64,000 nucleotides of DNA. Source: Arachis hypogaea (lineage: Eukaryota > Streptophyta > Magnoliopsida > Fabales > Fabaceae). The notes beneath the pieces were generated by a model that saw only the letters and a program-made list of their open reading frames with translations, had not been told where the DNA came from and did not search any database. Positions 35,338 through 47,979 of this stretch are shown here, piece after piece; the stretch's first letter is position 1; each line of letters starts with the position of its first letter. A program made the position numbers and the translations under genes. The stretch is from assembly GCF_003086295.3 (NCBI RefSeq), contig NC_092042.1:43398137-43462136 (forward strand), in the 5' to 3' direction.

Positions 35338-36895
35338 TTTCCTATTTATTCATATAAATTGCATGGTTTTATGATTTCTTCCTAATTGTGTTTTATAGTT
35401 CAAAACATGCTTCCTAGTCCTTAAAATTGCTAATTTTTAATTATCTCCTATTACCCTTTGATGCCGTGATGCCTTTGTTAAGTGATTTCAAGGTCTATAG
35501 GCCATGAATGTCTTAGAGGATGGGATGGAAGCATGCAAAAGTTGAAAGAATATGAAGAATTGAAGTTTTGAGAAGCTAGTGCTTGCGCGTACGCTTGGCT
35601 TACACATACGCGTGACCTACAAAAAGTTTGATTGGCGTGTACGTGTGGTTCACACGTACACGTGTCGTGTAGCACGTGATTTCATTAGAATTGCACGTGC
35701 CAGCATTTTTTTGGACCTTTCTTGGGCCCAAATCAAGCTAATTCTAAGGAGAGAAAGACCAAAAGTTGAAGGGGGACAGGAGGCAACTAAGCATACCCAT
35801 ATTTTCTAAGTTTTTAGCTAATTTTTGTTGATAGATTTCTAGAGAGAGAAACTCTCCCTTCTCTCTAGGGTTTAGTACAATTTGATTACACCTTGTCTCA
35901 ATCACTCATTTGGATCTTGTTAGACTTTTGTTTTTGTTGCTTGGATTGTAGTTCGTCTTCTTTATTTTTGCTTAGTAGTTTTGTAATTCAAGTCACCTTA
36001 GTTTAAGATTTTGGATCTTGTAGATTTGATTTCTAGTTAATGCATTGAGGTTTTTATGTGTTATATGTGTTATTTGATATACTATTGTTGATAATTGATA
36101 GTAGGTATCATTAATTTGGATTTATTTCTCAATTTTATAATGTTTTCTATTAGTGCTTACAAGGTGTTTGTGAAAATGCAACTTCGGATAATGGAGTAGA
36201 TTTCTATTCTTGAATTTGGGGTCGAGTAATTGGAGACTCTTGAATTTTAAAATTCTATTATTGATTAGTAATTGGAAGTTGCTAGTTGGCTTGAATCCCA
36301 CTAGAGCTAATCTTTCACTAAAATTTGATTAGGACTTGTGGATTAGAGTCAATTGTTCTCACTTGACTTTCCTTCAATTGTTAGAGGATAACTAAGTGAG
36401 AGCAATAGATAATTTTCATCACAATTGATGATGATAATGAGGATAGAAATTCCAATTCTCACCCCTAGCCAAGGTCTTTATATTGATTGATTGTCATTCA
36501 TCTTTGCTAGTTTTGATTTTGTAGTCCTTTCACTTCAATTTCATATCTCTTAATCATATACGCTTTTAGTTGTGTTATCTTGATGCATGCTTATTAGTTA
36601 GATAATTACTTAATTGGTAGTTGTCTCAATTTAATTGTTAGTTGTTTATTGCTTTTATATTCTTGCCACACTAATTCTCTCGCAAGCAACCAACCCCCCA
36701 AACTCCTAATCATGATTTGCATTCTAGTGCAAGTCCTAGGAAAATAACCCAGGATCCTACTCCCGGTTATTGAATTGATTGTTGTGACACTCTTCTAAAC
36801 TTTGATTGGGGACCACTTGTCAATTTAGACTATACTTGTGACACTTGAGTTCAAAATATTTTAGAATTTTCTAGACTGACATTTATCCCCCATCA
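35338..36895 (+). repeat. Family H LTR
   Basis: Non-coding, ends with CCCCCATCA, then gag sequence follows almost at once, so primer site and most of gag are deleted. Palindromic words at 35580-35693 (GCGCGTACGC, ACACGTACACGTGT). A pyrimidine tract and AGGGTTTAG near 35870 resemble a transcript leader. Confidence 0.6.
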
Positions 36896-39253
36896 ACAAT
36901 CAACAAGGTTATTTGGGTTATTGAACTCGTCCTCAAATATCTTTCGGTGGGGTTGCTTCTTCCAAATTTGTTCTCATGGGTGTTTCAAGTCCAAAATCTT
37001 TTGTTGGAGGCAGCTTTCAATCTAGTGTATAGGGTTCTAATAAGACAAGACCAATTAAACCGTATTGCCAACAGTGTGGAAATCACCATTCTGGTATATG
37101 TTTTAAGGCCACTAGAGCATGTTTGGGTTGTGGCCAATCCGGTCATCTTAGGAGAGATTGTACCAATTCTAAAGAAAATTTTATCCAGGTTATTGCATGC
37201 CCTGCAGCACCACTATCTTCATCTTCAGCTATGTCTATTGAAAATTCTTTGGTCTTAGTAACAGAGGAGCAGGTGACAGTAGTCAAACTTATAACAAAGG
37301 AGGAAGTTAGAAAGAGAGAAGTCAGGCTCGTGTGTACGCTTTGACACGTCAGGATGCTCAAGTTTCTAATGTAGTTGTGGCAGGTATCTTACAAGTTTGT
37401 TCATTAGATGTTCGAGTGTTATTTGATACAGGATCTCATTATTCATATGTATCTCCATACCTTACATCTCGCTTTGATAATCATCCTGAACTGTTATCTC
37501 ACTCATTTCATGTTGGCACTCCACTTGGAGTTTTTATAGTAGTTCGAGTTGTGTTTTGGTCCTGTGTTTTTAGAGTTAATACGGTTGATACCTTAGCTAA
37601 CTTGATTTTTCTAGAACTAATGGAAGATGTTGATGTCATATTAGGCATGGATTGGTTAGCAATTTGTCATGCTAATGTTAGTTGTTACTCTAAAACTATG
37701 AAGTTTGAAATTTCAGGTACCACACATTTTGTTTTCAAGAGTGACGGTTGTCCCACTTTAGCTAGCATTGTCTCATCTGTGAGAGCTATGTAATTGATGG
37801 ACAAAGAAAGCCAAGGATTGTTGGCAGTTGTTAAAGATATCGATACTAAAGTGTCTAGTCTTGATCAGGTTCCTATAGTTAGAGAATTTCTTGATATGTT
37901 CCCTAATGAATTACCGGGGATGCCACTTGACTGTGATAAAGTTGAATTTTTCATAGAATTATCCCTGAGAGTTCATTCTGTGTCCATTTCTCCCTGTTGT
38001 ATGGCTCCAATTAAGTTGCAAGAATTAAAAGCTCAATTGGAAGACATGCTAGAACGAATTCATTCGTCCTAGCACTTCCCCATGGGGAGCTCTTATTTTA
38101 TTTGTAAAGAAAAAGGATGGAACGATGCGGCTATGTATAGACTATCGTCAACTTAATAAGATAATTATCACAACAAGTATCTATTGTCGATGATTGATTA
38201 TTTGTTTGATCAACTTCAAGGAGCTACATGTTTCTCTAAGATTGACCTGCATTCAGGGTACCATCAATTGAAGTTAAAAGAGGAAGACATACCAAAATCT
38301 GCCTTTTGTACTCGCTATTGACACTACAAATTCTTAGTAATATCCTTTGGCTTGACGAATGTGCCAACAACTTTTATAGATTCGATGAATAGGATCTTCA
38401 GACCTTTTTAGATCACTTTGTGATTGTCTTCATCGATGACATCTTTGTATACTCTAAGAGTGCTAAAGAGCATGAATATCATTTGAGGATTGCGTTGCAA
38501 ACTTTAAAGGACCATAAGCTTTATGCTAAGTTTTTTAAATGTGAAATTTGGCTTGATCAAGTGACATTTCTAAGGCATGTCATATCGAAAGATGGAAACA
38601 TGGTGGATCCAAAGAAGGTTGAAGCCGTTCAAAAGTGGCTAAGGCCTAAATCAATGACAGAAATCCGTAGCTTTCTAGGATTGCCGACTATTATCGGTGA
38701 TTCATTAAGGACTTCTCAAAGATTTCTACACTATTGACCAAGTTAAACCAAAAGAATGTAAAATTTCAATATGGTCAGAAGCTTGTGAGAAAAGTTTCCA
38801 GACATTCAAGGCTTGTTTAAGCTCAGCACTTGTTCTTGTTTTACCTTTTGGGTCTGGGAAATTTTTAGTCTTTTGTAATGCATCTTGGATAGAACTTAGA
38901 TGTGTATTGATGCAACATGGTCAAGTTATTTCTTATGCCTCATGACAACTCAAGAAGCATGAAAGAATTATCGAACTCATGACCTGGAAATAACAGCATT
39001 CGTTTTTGCTTTAAAGATTTGGAGACATTACCTTTATGGTGAGACCTATGAAATCTATACAGACAATAAGAGTTTGAAGTATATATTCCAACAAAAAATT
39101 TAAATTTGAGGCAGTGGAGATGGATGGAGTTGCTAAAGGATTATGATTGTACCATTTTGTATCATCATGGTAAGGCAAATGTTGTAGCAGATTTCCTTAG
39201 TAGAAAGTCTATGGGTAGCCTCCCTCCTATTAATGAGCAAAAACTAATACTCA
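36896..39253 (+). pseudogene. Family H gag-pol remnant: zinc knuckles, protease, RT, RNase H
   Basis: In order: two zinc-binding stretches (CQQCGNHHSGIC, imperfect, and CLGCGQSGHLRRDC, standard CX2CX4HX4C) near 37060-37160; aspartic protease with VLFDTGSHYSYVSP and ILGMDWLA in 37332-37793; RT lead-in 37794-38070 (FLDMFPNELPGMP), then [34 protein letters not shown] and the catalytic VFIDDIFVYS near 38430; RNase H words ([27 protein letters not shown]) near 39000; and tether-end ANVVADFLSRK near 39180. Several frameshifts and stops separate these, so it is dead. No integrase: the minus-strand element K begins at 39254. A chromovirus-like relative is likely. Confidence 0.85.
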
Positions 39254-41662
39254 TGTATACTGTAAGTGCACTGGATCATTCAAGTAATACCATGGTGAGT
39301 AAATATCGTTCCCACGAGGATTAACGGATTGACCACGGAAATATCGAATTAAAATATTAATTAGATCAATAAAACTTGGAATTAAGGGTTGCTAAAATCT
39401 TAAAGACTTGCTAAAACTTGGAAGACTTGAATGCTGAATTGCTTGAGGCAGTGAACGTGTGATTGATTGAAGGAAGGTATGTATGATGGGGAAGTCAAGC
39501 GTTTTGGGGATGCTTAAGTTTTTAGAAGAATCAAACTTTGTTTTCTCTGTTCAAAGCCAGCAAGGACCATTCATGACAAATCTTAATTAATTGATTTCCA
39601 ATGTCTTGACTCCTCAGTTTCTCCTTAATTAATCAATAACCAATATCTTGGTCAAATGATTAACCGAAGAGGCTAAGTGCAAAAACCAATTCAATTCCAT
39701 ATTAGATTTAGGAGTAGTCCTCAAGTCGGATTATATACCACGTATCAAAGCTAATCCTGTCCAATTGAATCTTATACAGAAACACAATTTTTGAAAATCG
39801 TCCGAATCTAAACTATATACCACGTATTCAAAAATAGGGTAATTAAAAATCATGTTTTGTGTCACACGCTTTAAAACTCTATGTCTAATCAATTTGAAAA
39901 GCCATGTGAAAGAGTTTTCAAGAACAATTCGGATATAAGCTTTGTCGAATCAGTAAATGAATTCAAAACGGGATTAGTACACCTGCAGTACTACTAATCC
40001 TTTAAGGATGAAGAACAAAATACTAAATCAAGAACAAATCAATGCAAGCTTTAAAACAGAAGGACACTTAGATTAATAATTCATGGAAAATAAAAACAGA
40101 GCCCTTAACCCTTTGACAAAGAATAAATGGCTCGCAGAGAATGAAAAACAAAAAAAAAAGAAAAGAAAGAGAAGAGCTACGTGGGGATCTAAAGATCCTT
40201 CTCCCAATGCCCCCTGTGAATGTAATTCACTTATTTATACTTAGGGTTTCTAATTCAAATTCAAATCATAATCTTATCTTAATCAGAACAATTAAGATAG
40301 TCTCTAACTAATTCAAATCTTAAATTTCAAAACATAATCAAAAGGAATTCAAACGAATTAATTACAGAATCTTCTTCAATCTTCAAATTGAAATCAAATC
40401 TTCAAGGTTGGGCTTGATATGAATCAATGCTAGATAAGGCAAGTTTTGGGCTAGTGTGACATGCCCACACTCCTCATGGGTACGCATAAGTTTGGAGAAC
40501 ACTCACAGGGCATGAATTGGGCTAAGGCATGGCATGCCCATTTCCTAGTGTGGCACGCCCTCTCTTGATTGGTCAGGCATGGCACACCCAACCGTTAGCA
40601 TGGCACGCCCTTCATCTTGAAGTGATTCCATGGACTTCTCTTGGTTAGGGTGTGGCACACTCCTTTCTTCACAAGGCACGCCATTGAATTTGAATGGCTC
40701 CAGGGGTTTGTGGCTTGCTTGGTGTGAAATTTAGGCTTTTGGGTGTGTAGAATTGAAGCTGGGCATGTAGAAGGGTGTCTGGGCGTGCCACTTGCTTGTC
40801 TGGGTGTGGCATGCCATGTCTTGGGTGTTTTGGGCGTACCACTTGCTGTCTTGGGCATGGCACGCCATACATTTTTTTCCTCCCAGCGATGATTTCCGAA
40901 CTACAAATATGAGGGACATTTGTAGTACAAACTGAATGTCCACTATAGATATATGTATATCATTGCAAAACTCTAGATGTTAACTTTCTAAAGCCACCAA
41001 AAATGCCTCATTTAAATTGGCCTAGCTCAAGTTATGGTCATTGGAGTATGAAGAGGTCAGGATGAACAACATTTATGAATTTGCTCCCAAGGTTGATTTC
41101 TTGCTTAGGCATGGCACACCCTATCCTTGGCATGGCACGCCCTTCCTTTTGTTGCTGGAGCGTGGAATGCCTTCGTCCTTGATTTACTTCCATAGGGCAT
41201 GGCACACCCTTCTTAGTAATGGCATGCCAAGTGCTTCTTCTTTGGGGTGTGGCATGCCTTGGAATGCATGTGACATGCCCTAGCTCCTTCTTGTTTGGGT
41301 GTGGCACCCCCTGTCCTAGGCATGGCATGCCTAGTTTGATAGCTTGTGGGGCGTGGTACGCCCTCTCTTCCTTCGTTTAGGGCATGGCACACCCTATTTT
41401 CTGCTTAGGTGCATGGCTTGCATGGCTTGACTTTTATGTCCTCGGCTCTCCATTCTTCATGCTAAACCTTGCTCCTTGATCGACCTCTCTTTGCTACTTG
41501 ATTTACCTCTTTTTTTTTAATCATAATTCCTTGAAAACACTTAGTAAACACCTCAGCAGCACAAGATACTTAAAAGTCGCAAGATTAGAAGATAAAATTA
41601 TAATTAAACCTAAGAAAATGATGAACTAAAGTAAAAAAACAACTAATGATGCGAACGCATCA
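39254..41662 (-). repeat. LTR of element K (about 2.4 kb)
   Basis: On the minus strand starts TGATGCGTTCGCATCATT, itself a hairpin, and ends near 39254 after a GGTATTACTTG / CAGTGCACTTAC block shared with other LTRs here. TATAAATA on the minus strand at 40232-40239. ACTCA at 39249-39253 may be the target duplication. Confidence 0.65.
40455..41400. repeat. GGCATGCC-type dyad array in K LTR
   Basis: About twenty or more variants of GGCATGGCACGCC, GTGTGGCATGCC and similar, many in pairs, over 950 bases upstream of the minus-strand TATA box. Minus-strand frames reading repeated HATP/ACHAQ words are shadows of it. Confidence 0.75.
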
Positions 41663-43206
41663 CAACACCAAACTTAAAACTTTGATTGTCCTCAAGTTAA
41701 AAGAAAAGAAAAGAAAAGAAAAGAATTGAATGAAGGAGAATTGAATCTTCTTGAAGCTCTTGTTCCTCTTGAGAGTGGGGTTTAGCAAGCCATGTGATTA
41801 TAAATAGATTCACTTCTTTCTTAACAAATCTTGAAGTCTTGAGAGCAAATAATCCTTTAGACTTGAGGCTCAGATGATATTATGAGATCTTTTTCTTTTA
41901 TGCTTTGATTGATCCTTGAATCCTTTATTTATAACAGAGAGAAATTTTTTGATTGACAACTCTAAATGTTCCGTCTTAAGGCAATTCTTGATAGTAGGCT
42001 TTTGATCGATAATTCTAGGACAGTTGGCCCAAGTTACCGGATGATGAAGCACCTTACGGATCTAGTTACCCAAGCCTCTCCTTGACACGATCGCACCACA
42101 AGCATATAGCTAAAGTTTTGAATTCCCATACATCAATGCCCAAAGCCTCTTTGGGCTTCTAAATGTCTTGTTTCAAGGTGGCTCTTGATGGTGGGCTTTC
42201 GATCGATAATCTCGGGCCAGTTGGGCCAAGTTACCAGGTGATGACGCACCCCTCGAATCTAATCACCCAAGCCTTTCCTTGGACAATTGACACCACAGGA
42301 ACGTAACATGATTTCAACCATTAATTCTCAAAGCTTTGCAACTTTTCTTTTCTTTTTTATCTTTTTCCATTGTTCTTCCTTTTTTCTTTTTTCTTTGCTA
42401 TTTCTTTTCTCTTTTTTTCTGTTTCTTTTCAATTCAAGCCAATGATCTTCTTTTTTTTGTTTAGAGATCTCATAATACTTTTCTAAGCCTTTACTCATGA
42501 AGAATCATTCTTCCCTTTTCTCCAAGATTATTAACATTTTACCATATTCTATGGAATATAATCACACAGTTATGGACCACCACTTTTCATAAGAGGACTT
42601 TTGTTAACAGATTCAACTTTTCTCCATAAAAATAACTTTTATTATGTGAGTAAAAGGCTTAGAGGACAAATTTAGTAATAAACACGATGGCAAAATAAAA
42701 TAAAGAAACAAACATGATGAAAAGAAAGAAAAAGAAAAATGAAAGAAAACTTATAAATGAAAAAAATTACTAACCACCATACAAAATTATTACTAGATTC
42801 ATTCTTTGTTCTACTTCTATGTTGATCTCTTCATCCTCATTCTTGGTCTTAGTTGCAATACCAAATTTAGAGTTTAGGCATGTACAGATTGGTGAACACC
42901 AAACTTAGGGTTTGGTCATATGATAAAGTAGTGAAGAGTTTGGAAGAACATAGAATGCTGAGTATCAGTTGTGTTACATAATTCATGCATAAGAAGAAAA
43001 CAATGATGGTAGCAAAAACTTTTGAAAATTAGTTTTGAAAATTAAAATCAATAAAGAAAAACTATAAGTAGAAAGCAAAAATTAACTAAGATCCAACTCA
43101 TTCATTAATACATTTTTTTCACCTTTTCCAATTGGTTAAAAGAAAGGACTTTAATGGAGGAGAAAAAAAAGTACTCACTAATTGGGTTGCCTCCCACAAT
43201 ATTATC
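41663..43206 (-). other. K internal spacer
   Basis: No coding. Two related modules near 42000-42115 and 42180-42310 (both with CCAAGTTACC, ATGATG and CACAAG/CACAGG words) correspond to the tandem stem-loops of E1 and E4. An (AAAAG)n run is at about 41700-41724, and T/C-rich tracts lie at 42340-42460. Confidence 0.55.
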
Positions 43207-43209
43207 ACC

Positions 43210-43288
43210 TCTTTGTGAACAACCTCATAGTGCCGGGCACACTACCCACGAATATATAAACGAGAACCCCCACGAATATAGTGCCGGG
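43210..43288 (-). repeat. E2-type LTR scrap, left part of the E4 insertion site
   Basis: ATAGTGCCGGGCACAC-like words recur in the E2 LTR (minus strand, near 31205). The scrap resumes at 51167-51243 on the far side of E4. Confidence 0.5.
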
Positions 43289-44679
43289 TGATGCATGAGC
43301 ATCTTGTCTATCTTTTCCTAGTGAATTTGCATCTAATTTGTTGAGTTTAATTAAGAATTAATTATATTTTAGCCACTATGGATGCTATTTTGAGTTTTGT
43401 GCAATTTTATTTATTTTAGGTAGCATTCAGAGGGATTTGATGAAGTTTCTACAGAGAAAAAGAAGAAACCAAAGAGATGACCAGCGAAGACCGACGCGGA
43501 CACATGGCTCACGCGACCGCGCGAAATGGAGAAATTGCAATAACGCGATCGCGTGCCTGATGCGAACGCGTGGACTGCAATATGCACAAATGATGCAAAC
43601 GCGTGGATGACGCTGACGCGTCACATGCGTGATCTGCAATAATTCAGAAAACGCTGGTTATGATTTTTGGGCTGTTTTTGACCAGTTTCCAGCCCAGAAA
43701 ACACATATTAGAAGCTGCAGAATGGACAAATCAAGTGGTCCCCACCCATAAACTGAAGATCTGTTAATTAATTCGAATTTAAATTCAAATCTTATCTTTT
43801 AGGAAAAGATATTATTTTTAATTTTTGATTTTAAACCTATTAGGATTAGTAATAAATAGAAACTCTGTACATTTAGACAGGTACCAGATTGTTACCTAAA
43901 TCCTTATTTTTATTCTCTGAACCATGAGCAACTAATCCTTCATTGTTAAGGTTAGGAGCTCTGTCTATTTGTATGGATTTATTCGTTTGATCTTTCTAAT
44001 TTAATTCATGTCTTGATTTATATTTCAATAATTATTTTCGCTCTTTACTTTATGAATATGGGTGGAACGGAAGTATGACCCATGTTCTAATTGAGTTCTT
44101 GTAAAACTTGGAAAAGCTCTTTACTTGAACAACAGCTTGAAAACATATTATAATGAATTTTTAATTGTTTGTATTTAACGGGATACGTGACTTATAATCC
44201 CTTTATTTTTGGATAATTAGAATTCTTTTGGCATATAAACTATAGATTGATCATCACCCTCTAATTGGAATTAATTGACCAAGGAATTGGCAATTAATGA
44301 ATTTTAAAGGAGACTAGGAAGGTCTAAGGAATAAGGGCCTAGTCATATATAGTTTTCCATGAAATTATATCTTGCATGATTAAATTAGTTAGTGATAAAA
44401 ATAAATCTGGAAAATAGATAACTCTGAAACCTTAACTGCTTTCTCAACATTTTATTCCCAACTCATTTATTTGTCTATACTTTTGATATCCTAAGTTCGA
44501 ACTTAAACCTTTTGAACATCTCAAAACCAATTTTTGCTTGCCTAACTAACCTAATCAATAAATCATTGTTGCTTGATCCATCAATCCTCGTGGGATCGAC
44601 CCTTACTCACGTAAGGTATTACTTGGTACGACCCGGTGCACTTGCCAGTTAGTAAGTGTGGGTTATAAATTTCGCACCA
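43289..44679 (+). repeat. 5' LTR of E4 (1391 bp)
   Basis: TGATGCATGAGC to TTCGCACCA. Palindrome cluster at about 43490-43635 (ACGCGATCGCGT and decayed versions). It has lost more CpG sites there than the 3' LTR. Confidence 0.85.
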
Positions 44680-44685
44680 AGTTTT

Positions 44686-44705
44686 TGGCGCCGTTGCCAG
44701 GGATT
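44686..44705 (+). other. Primer binding site of E4 (tRNA-Asp)
   Basis: TGGCGCCGTTGCCAGGGATT is complementary to the 3' end of plant tRNA-Asp with one mismatch, six bases after the LTR. Confidence 0.85.
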
Positions 44706-44936
44706 GATAGTAATTAACAACTATTAGTTGTTTGATTGCTTAGATTAGGCGTTTTAGTTTTAATTTAAATATTTTTTATTATTTTTCGAAAAAAAATTTT
44801 AAATAAATAAATAGCACCAATATTTTTCTTAATTTCTGAAATTGTGTTTGGTGTTACCTATTTATTATTATTTTTCATTTATTTATTTATTTTATTTAGT
44901 ATTTTTTATTTATTTCTTTACACAAGTTACCTCATA

Positions 44937-44968
44937 GGAAATTCTCTACACTCTGACATAGAGATTCC
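44937..44968 (+). promoter_or_regulatory. Pre-gag hairpin of E4
   Basis: GGAAATTCTCTA pairs with TAGAGATTCC around CACTCTGACA, the counterpart of the hairpins at 935 and 54910. Confidence 0.5.
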
Positions 44969-44994
44969 CATCTTTTCTTGTTTTCTGTTTGTTT

Positions 44995-47787
44995 ATGCGC
45001 AGGAACAGAGACAAAGAACATCTCTTAGACTTTGATCCTGAACCTGAAAGGACTTTCAGGCGACGTTTACAACAGGAAAAATTATACAAGGCTGTAGAAT
45101 CCACTATGAATGCTAACAATGCTGATAATCCCAATGCGACAAACCCGAATGGGAATGAGCAACAAAGGAGAGTGCTTGGCTCCTACTCTTCTCCTACCGC
45201 AGATCTTTATGGAAAAAGCATCGTAGTGCCTCCTATTGCTGCGAACAACTTCGAGTTGAAGCCTCAACTAGTCACCCTGGTGTAACAGAACTGCCAGTAT
45301 CATGGTCTTCCCCACGAAGACCCAAATCAATTCATTTCAAGTTTTCTGCAGATTTGTGATACTGTGAAAACAAACGGAGTGAAACTAGATGTATACAAAC
45401 TAATGCTCTTCCCGTTTGCTCTGAGGGATAGAGCAAAACTATGGCTAGATTCTCAACTCAAGGACAGTTTGGATACTTGGAACAAGGTGGTTACTAAGTT
45501 TCTCACAAAATTTTTCCCACCAAAGAAGCTGACTAAGCTTAGGATGGAGGTTCAGACCTTCAGACAGAAGGATGGTGAGACTCTGTAAGAAGCTTGGGTG
45601 AGATACAAGCTACTGACTAGGCAATGTCCTCCAGACATGTTCTCCAAATGGACACAAATAGACATATTTTATGAAGGCTTGGGTGAAATGTGCAAAATGT
45701 GCTTAGACAATTCTGCAGGAGGTTCATTGCACAAGAAGAAGACACCGGAGGAGACTATTGATCTGATTGAATTGGTTGCAAGCAACCAATATTTATACTC
45801 CTCTAACAGGAATCCTGTGAATTCCGAAACCCCTCAAAAGAGAGGCGTGTTGGAAGTAGATGCTATTAATGCTTTTCTTGCTCAGAACAAGCTGATGTCT
45901 CAGCAAATAAATCTACTTACTCAATAGATATGTGGCATGCAAGTCTCAGCTATCAACACCCAAAATCCACCACAAGAAGTCTCCTATGACATGGCAGGTA
46001 ATTTTGTGCAAAATGATAATTATGATTATGCTCAACCTTCTTTTGAACAGGTGAATTACATGGGGAGTGGTCCTAGGAATTCCACCAATGACCCATATTC
46101 TAAGACATACAACCCGGAATGGAAGAATCACCCAAATTTTGGATGGAGGGATCAACCTTAGAGACCTCAGAACTTCAACAATAATTCTCAGTGCGGTTTC
46201 CAACAGAACAATAATTTGGAAGCAATATTGACAGGTTTCAAATAGGAAACCAGAGCATCCATCAAGAACCTGGAGATTCAAATGGGTCAAATAGCCACTA
46301 GAGTTAATGAAATTGATCAGAGGACCACTAATAGCCTTCCTAGTAACACAATTCCAAATCCAAGAGAGGAATGCAAGGCTATCACTATGATAAGTGGACA
46401 AGTGGCAAGTGCAGAAGCACAAGTTATGCAGGAAACCAGAGCCTCCATTAGAAATTTAGAGGTGCTAGTGGACCAACTGAGCAAGCAAATACTTGAGAGG
46501 TCTGCAAGTGCATTTCAAGGTGACAAAGTGGTGAAACCAGGAGAAGATTGCAAGGTTATTCAATTGAGAAGTGGTAAAGTAGCTGGTTCTGAGATCAAGG
46601 TCAATGAAGAGCTAGTTGAAAAGGATGCTCCAAAGGAGAAGAAGGAAGAAGTAGAGCACGCCCCTCCAAAGTGTGCAGACAACCCATTCCTAGACTCTCT
46701 TGACACTTATCCTACACTGCCAAAGGCTCCTGAGTACAAGCCTAAGATGCCATATCCTCAGAGACTTCAAAAGGAGACCAAGGACAAGCAGTTCTCAAAG
46801 TTCTTGGAAATATTCAGAAAGTTACAAATCAATATTCCTTTTGCTGAGGTTTTGGAGCAAATGCCTATCTATGCCAAATTCATGAAGGAGCTGTTGTCAA
46901 AGAAAAAGCGTTTAACGGGAGATGAGACAGTAGTCCTGACTAAGGAATGTAGTGCTGTAATTCAGAATAACTTGCCAAAGAAGATGCCAGATCCATGGAG
47001 CTTTCAAATTCCATGCACCATTGGGAGCACAAACTTTGAGAAAGCCCTATGTGATATGGGGGCAAGCATAAATCTAATGCCCTTATCTGTGATGAAAAAG
47101 CTGCAAATCCAAGAGGCACAACCCACAAAGATAGCATTGCAGATGGCAGATAAATCTATGAAGCCTGCATACGAATTAGTGGAGAATATCTTGGTCAAAG
47201 TGGGAAAGTTCTTCCTCCCAGCAGACTTTGTGATTCTGGACACAGGGGAGGATGAGAATGCCTCTATAATTCTAGGAAGACCATTCCTATCCACTGGAAG
47301 AGCTCTGATTGATGTAGAAGTGGGTGAATTAGTGCTTAGAGTGCATAATGAGCAATTGGTCTTTCATGTCTTCAAAGATATACATCCAACAGGTGAAGAA
47401 GAGAGGTGCATGCAGGCTGAGCTTATTGATCCAAACCTTCAAAAACCTCCTGATGATACACAGCAGAATATGCAACTCAAACCTCCCTTGGTAACAATCA
47501 ATAAAATTCCTCCTGACATCAAACCAAAGTTTGGTGTTGGGAATGCATCATCCACCAAGGAAGAGGTTCCCAAAAAGAAGAAAGTACCCAGAGGATGGAG
47601 AAACAAAAAGATCCCCACTGACGGTTTCTCCCCAGGAATGAAGGTAGTATTAACTAGCAATCTAGCATGGGTTTATACAGTAATCAGAATACTCTCTCTG
47701 GAGCATATTAAACTACGTTATGGAGATACAGGAAAAAAGTTCAAAGTAAGGGGTGAAGAGATGAGCCCCTATGATCCTCCTCCTTAG
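44995..47787 (+). pseudogene. gag-protease of E4 with five in-frame stops
   Basis: A single frame runs the whole way but is interrupted at 45283 (TAA), 45586 (TAA), 45925 (TAG), 46159 (TAG) and 46243 (TAG); no frameshift is needed. Gag domain words match E1 (LWLDSQLKDSLDTW). A stretch beginning ETRAS(I)NLE is duplicated in tandem (about 46247-46425 and 46430-46605). The protease (PCTIGSTNFEKALCDMGAS, then IILGRPFLSTG) lies in the last open part, 46282-47787. The ORF ends with a single KFGVG motif, not three, followed by a C-terminal extension of about 90 residues that E1 lacks. I chose ATG 44995 by alignment with E1. Confidence 0.85.
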
Positions 47788-47795
47788 AGGAGCTG

Positions 47796-47844
47796 ACCGT
47801 CAAGCTAGTGACGATAAAGAAGCACTTGTCGGGAGGCAACCTGA
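47796..47844 (+). promoter_or_regulatory. Post-gag stem-loops of E4
   Basis: GTCAAGCTAGTGAC and TCGGGAGGCAACCTGA, diverged versions of the E1 block at 3347; the second keeps pairing through G-T wobble. Confidence 0.5.
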
Positions 47845-47979
47845 TAATTTCATATCCTTCACTATTTTTCGTAGTAGTTTTTCTTAGTTATTTTATTTTT
47901 ATTGAGTTCTTACTAATTTTCTGATCATGCAGCTATGTTCTCCCAGGAACCGAACACCTCAAGCTACAAAAAAAAATGC

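Larger units (their letters stand above)
39254..43209 (-). mobile_element. K: truncated Athila/Tat-like element, minus strand
   Basis: On the minus strand: post-gag block GGGAGGCAACCCAATT near 43180-43209, spacer, the CAACACCAAACTT complement of the AAGTTTGGTGTTG motif at 41663-41675, then an LTR from 41662 down to 39254. No gag or 5' LTR remains. The layout matches E1 and E4 downstream of gag, without ORF2. Confidence 0.7.

Noticed and set aside
40595..41328. Minus-strand frames with repeated His, Pro and Cys words
   Set aside because: Translations of the GGCATGCC-type dyad array, not proteins.
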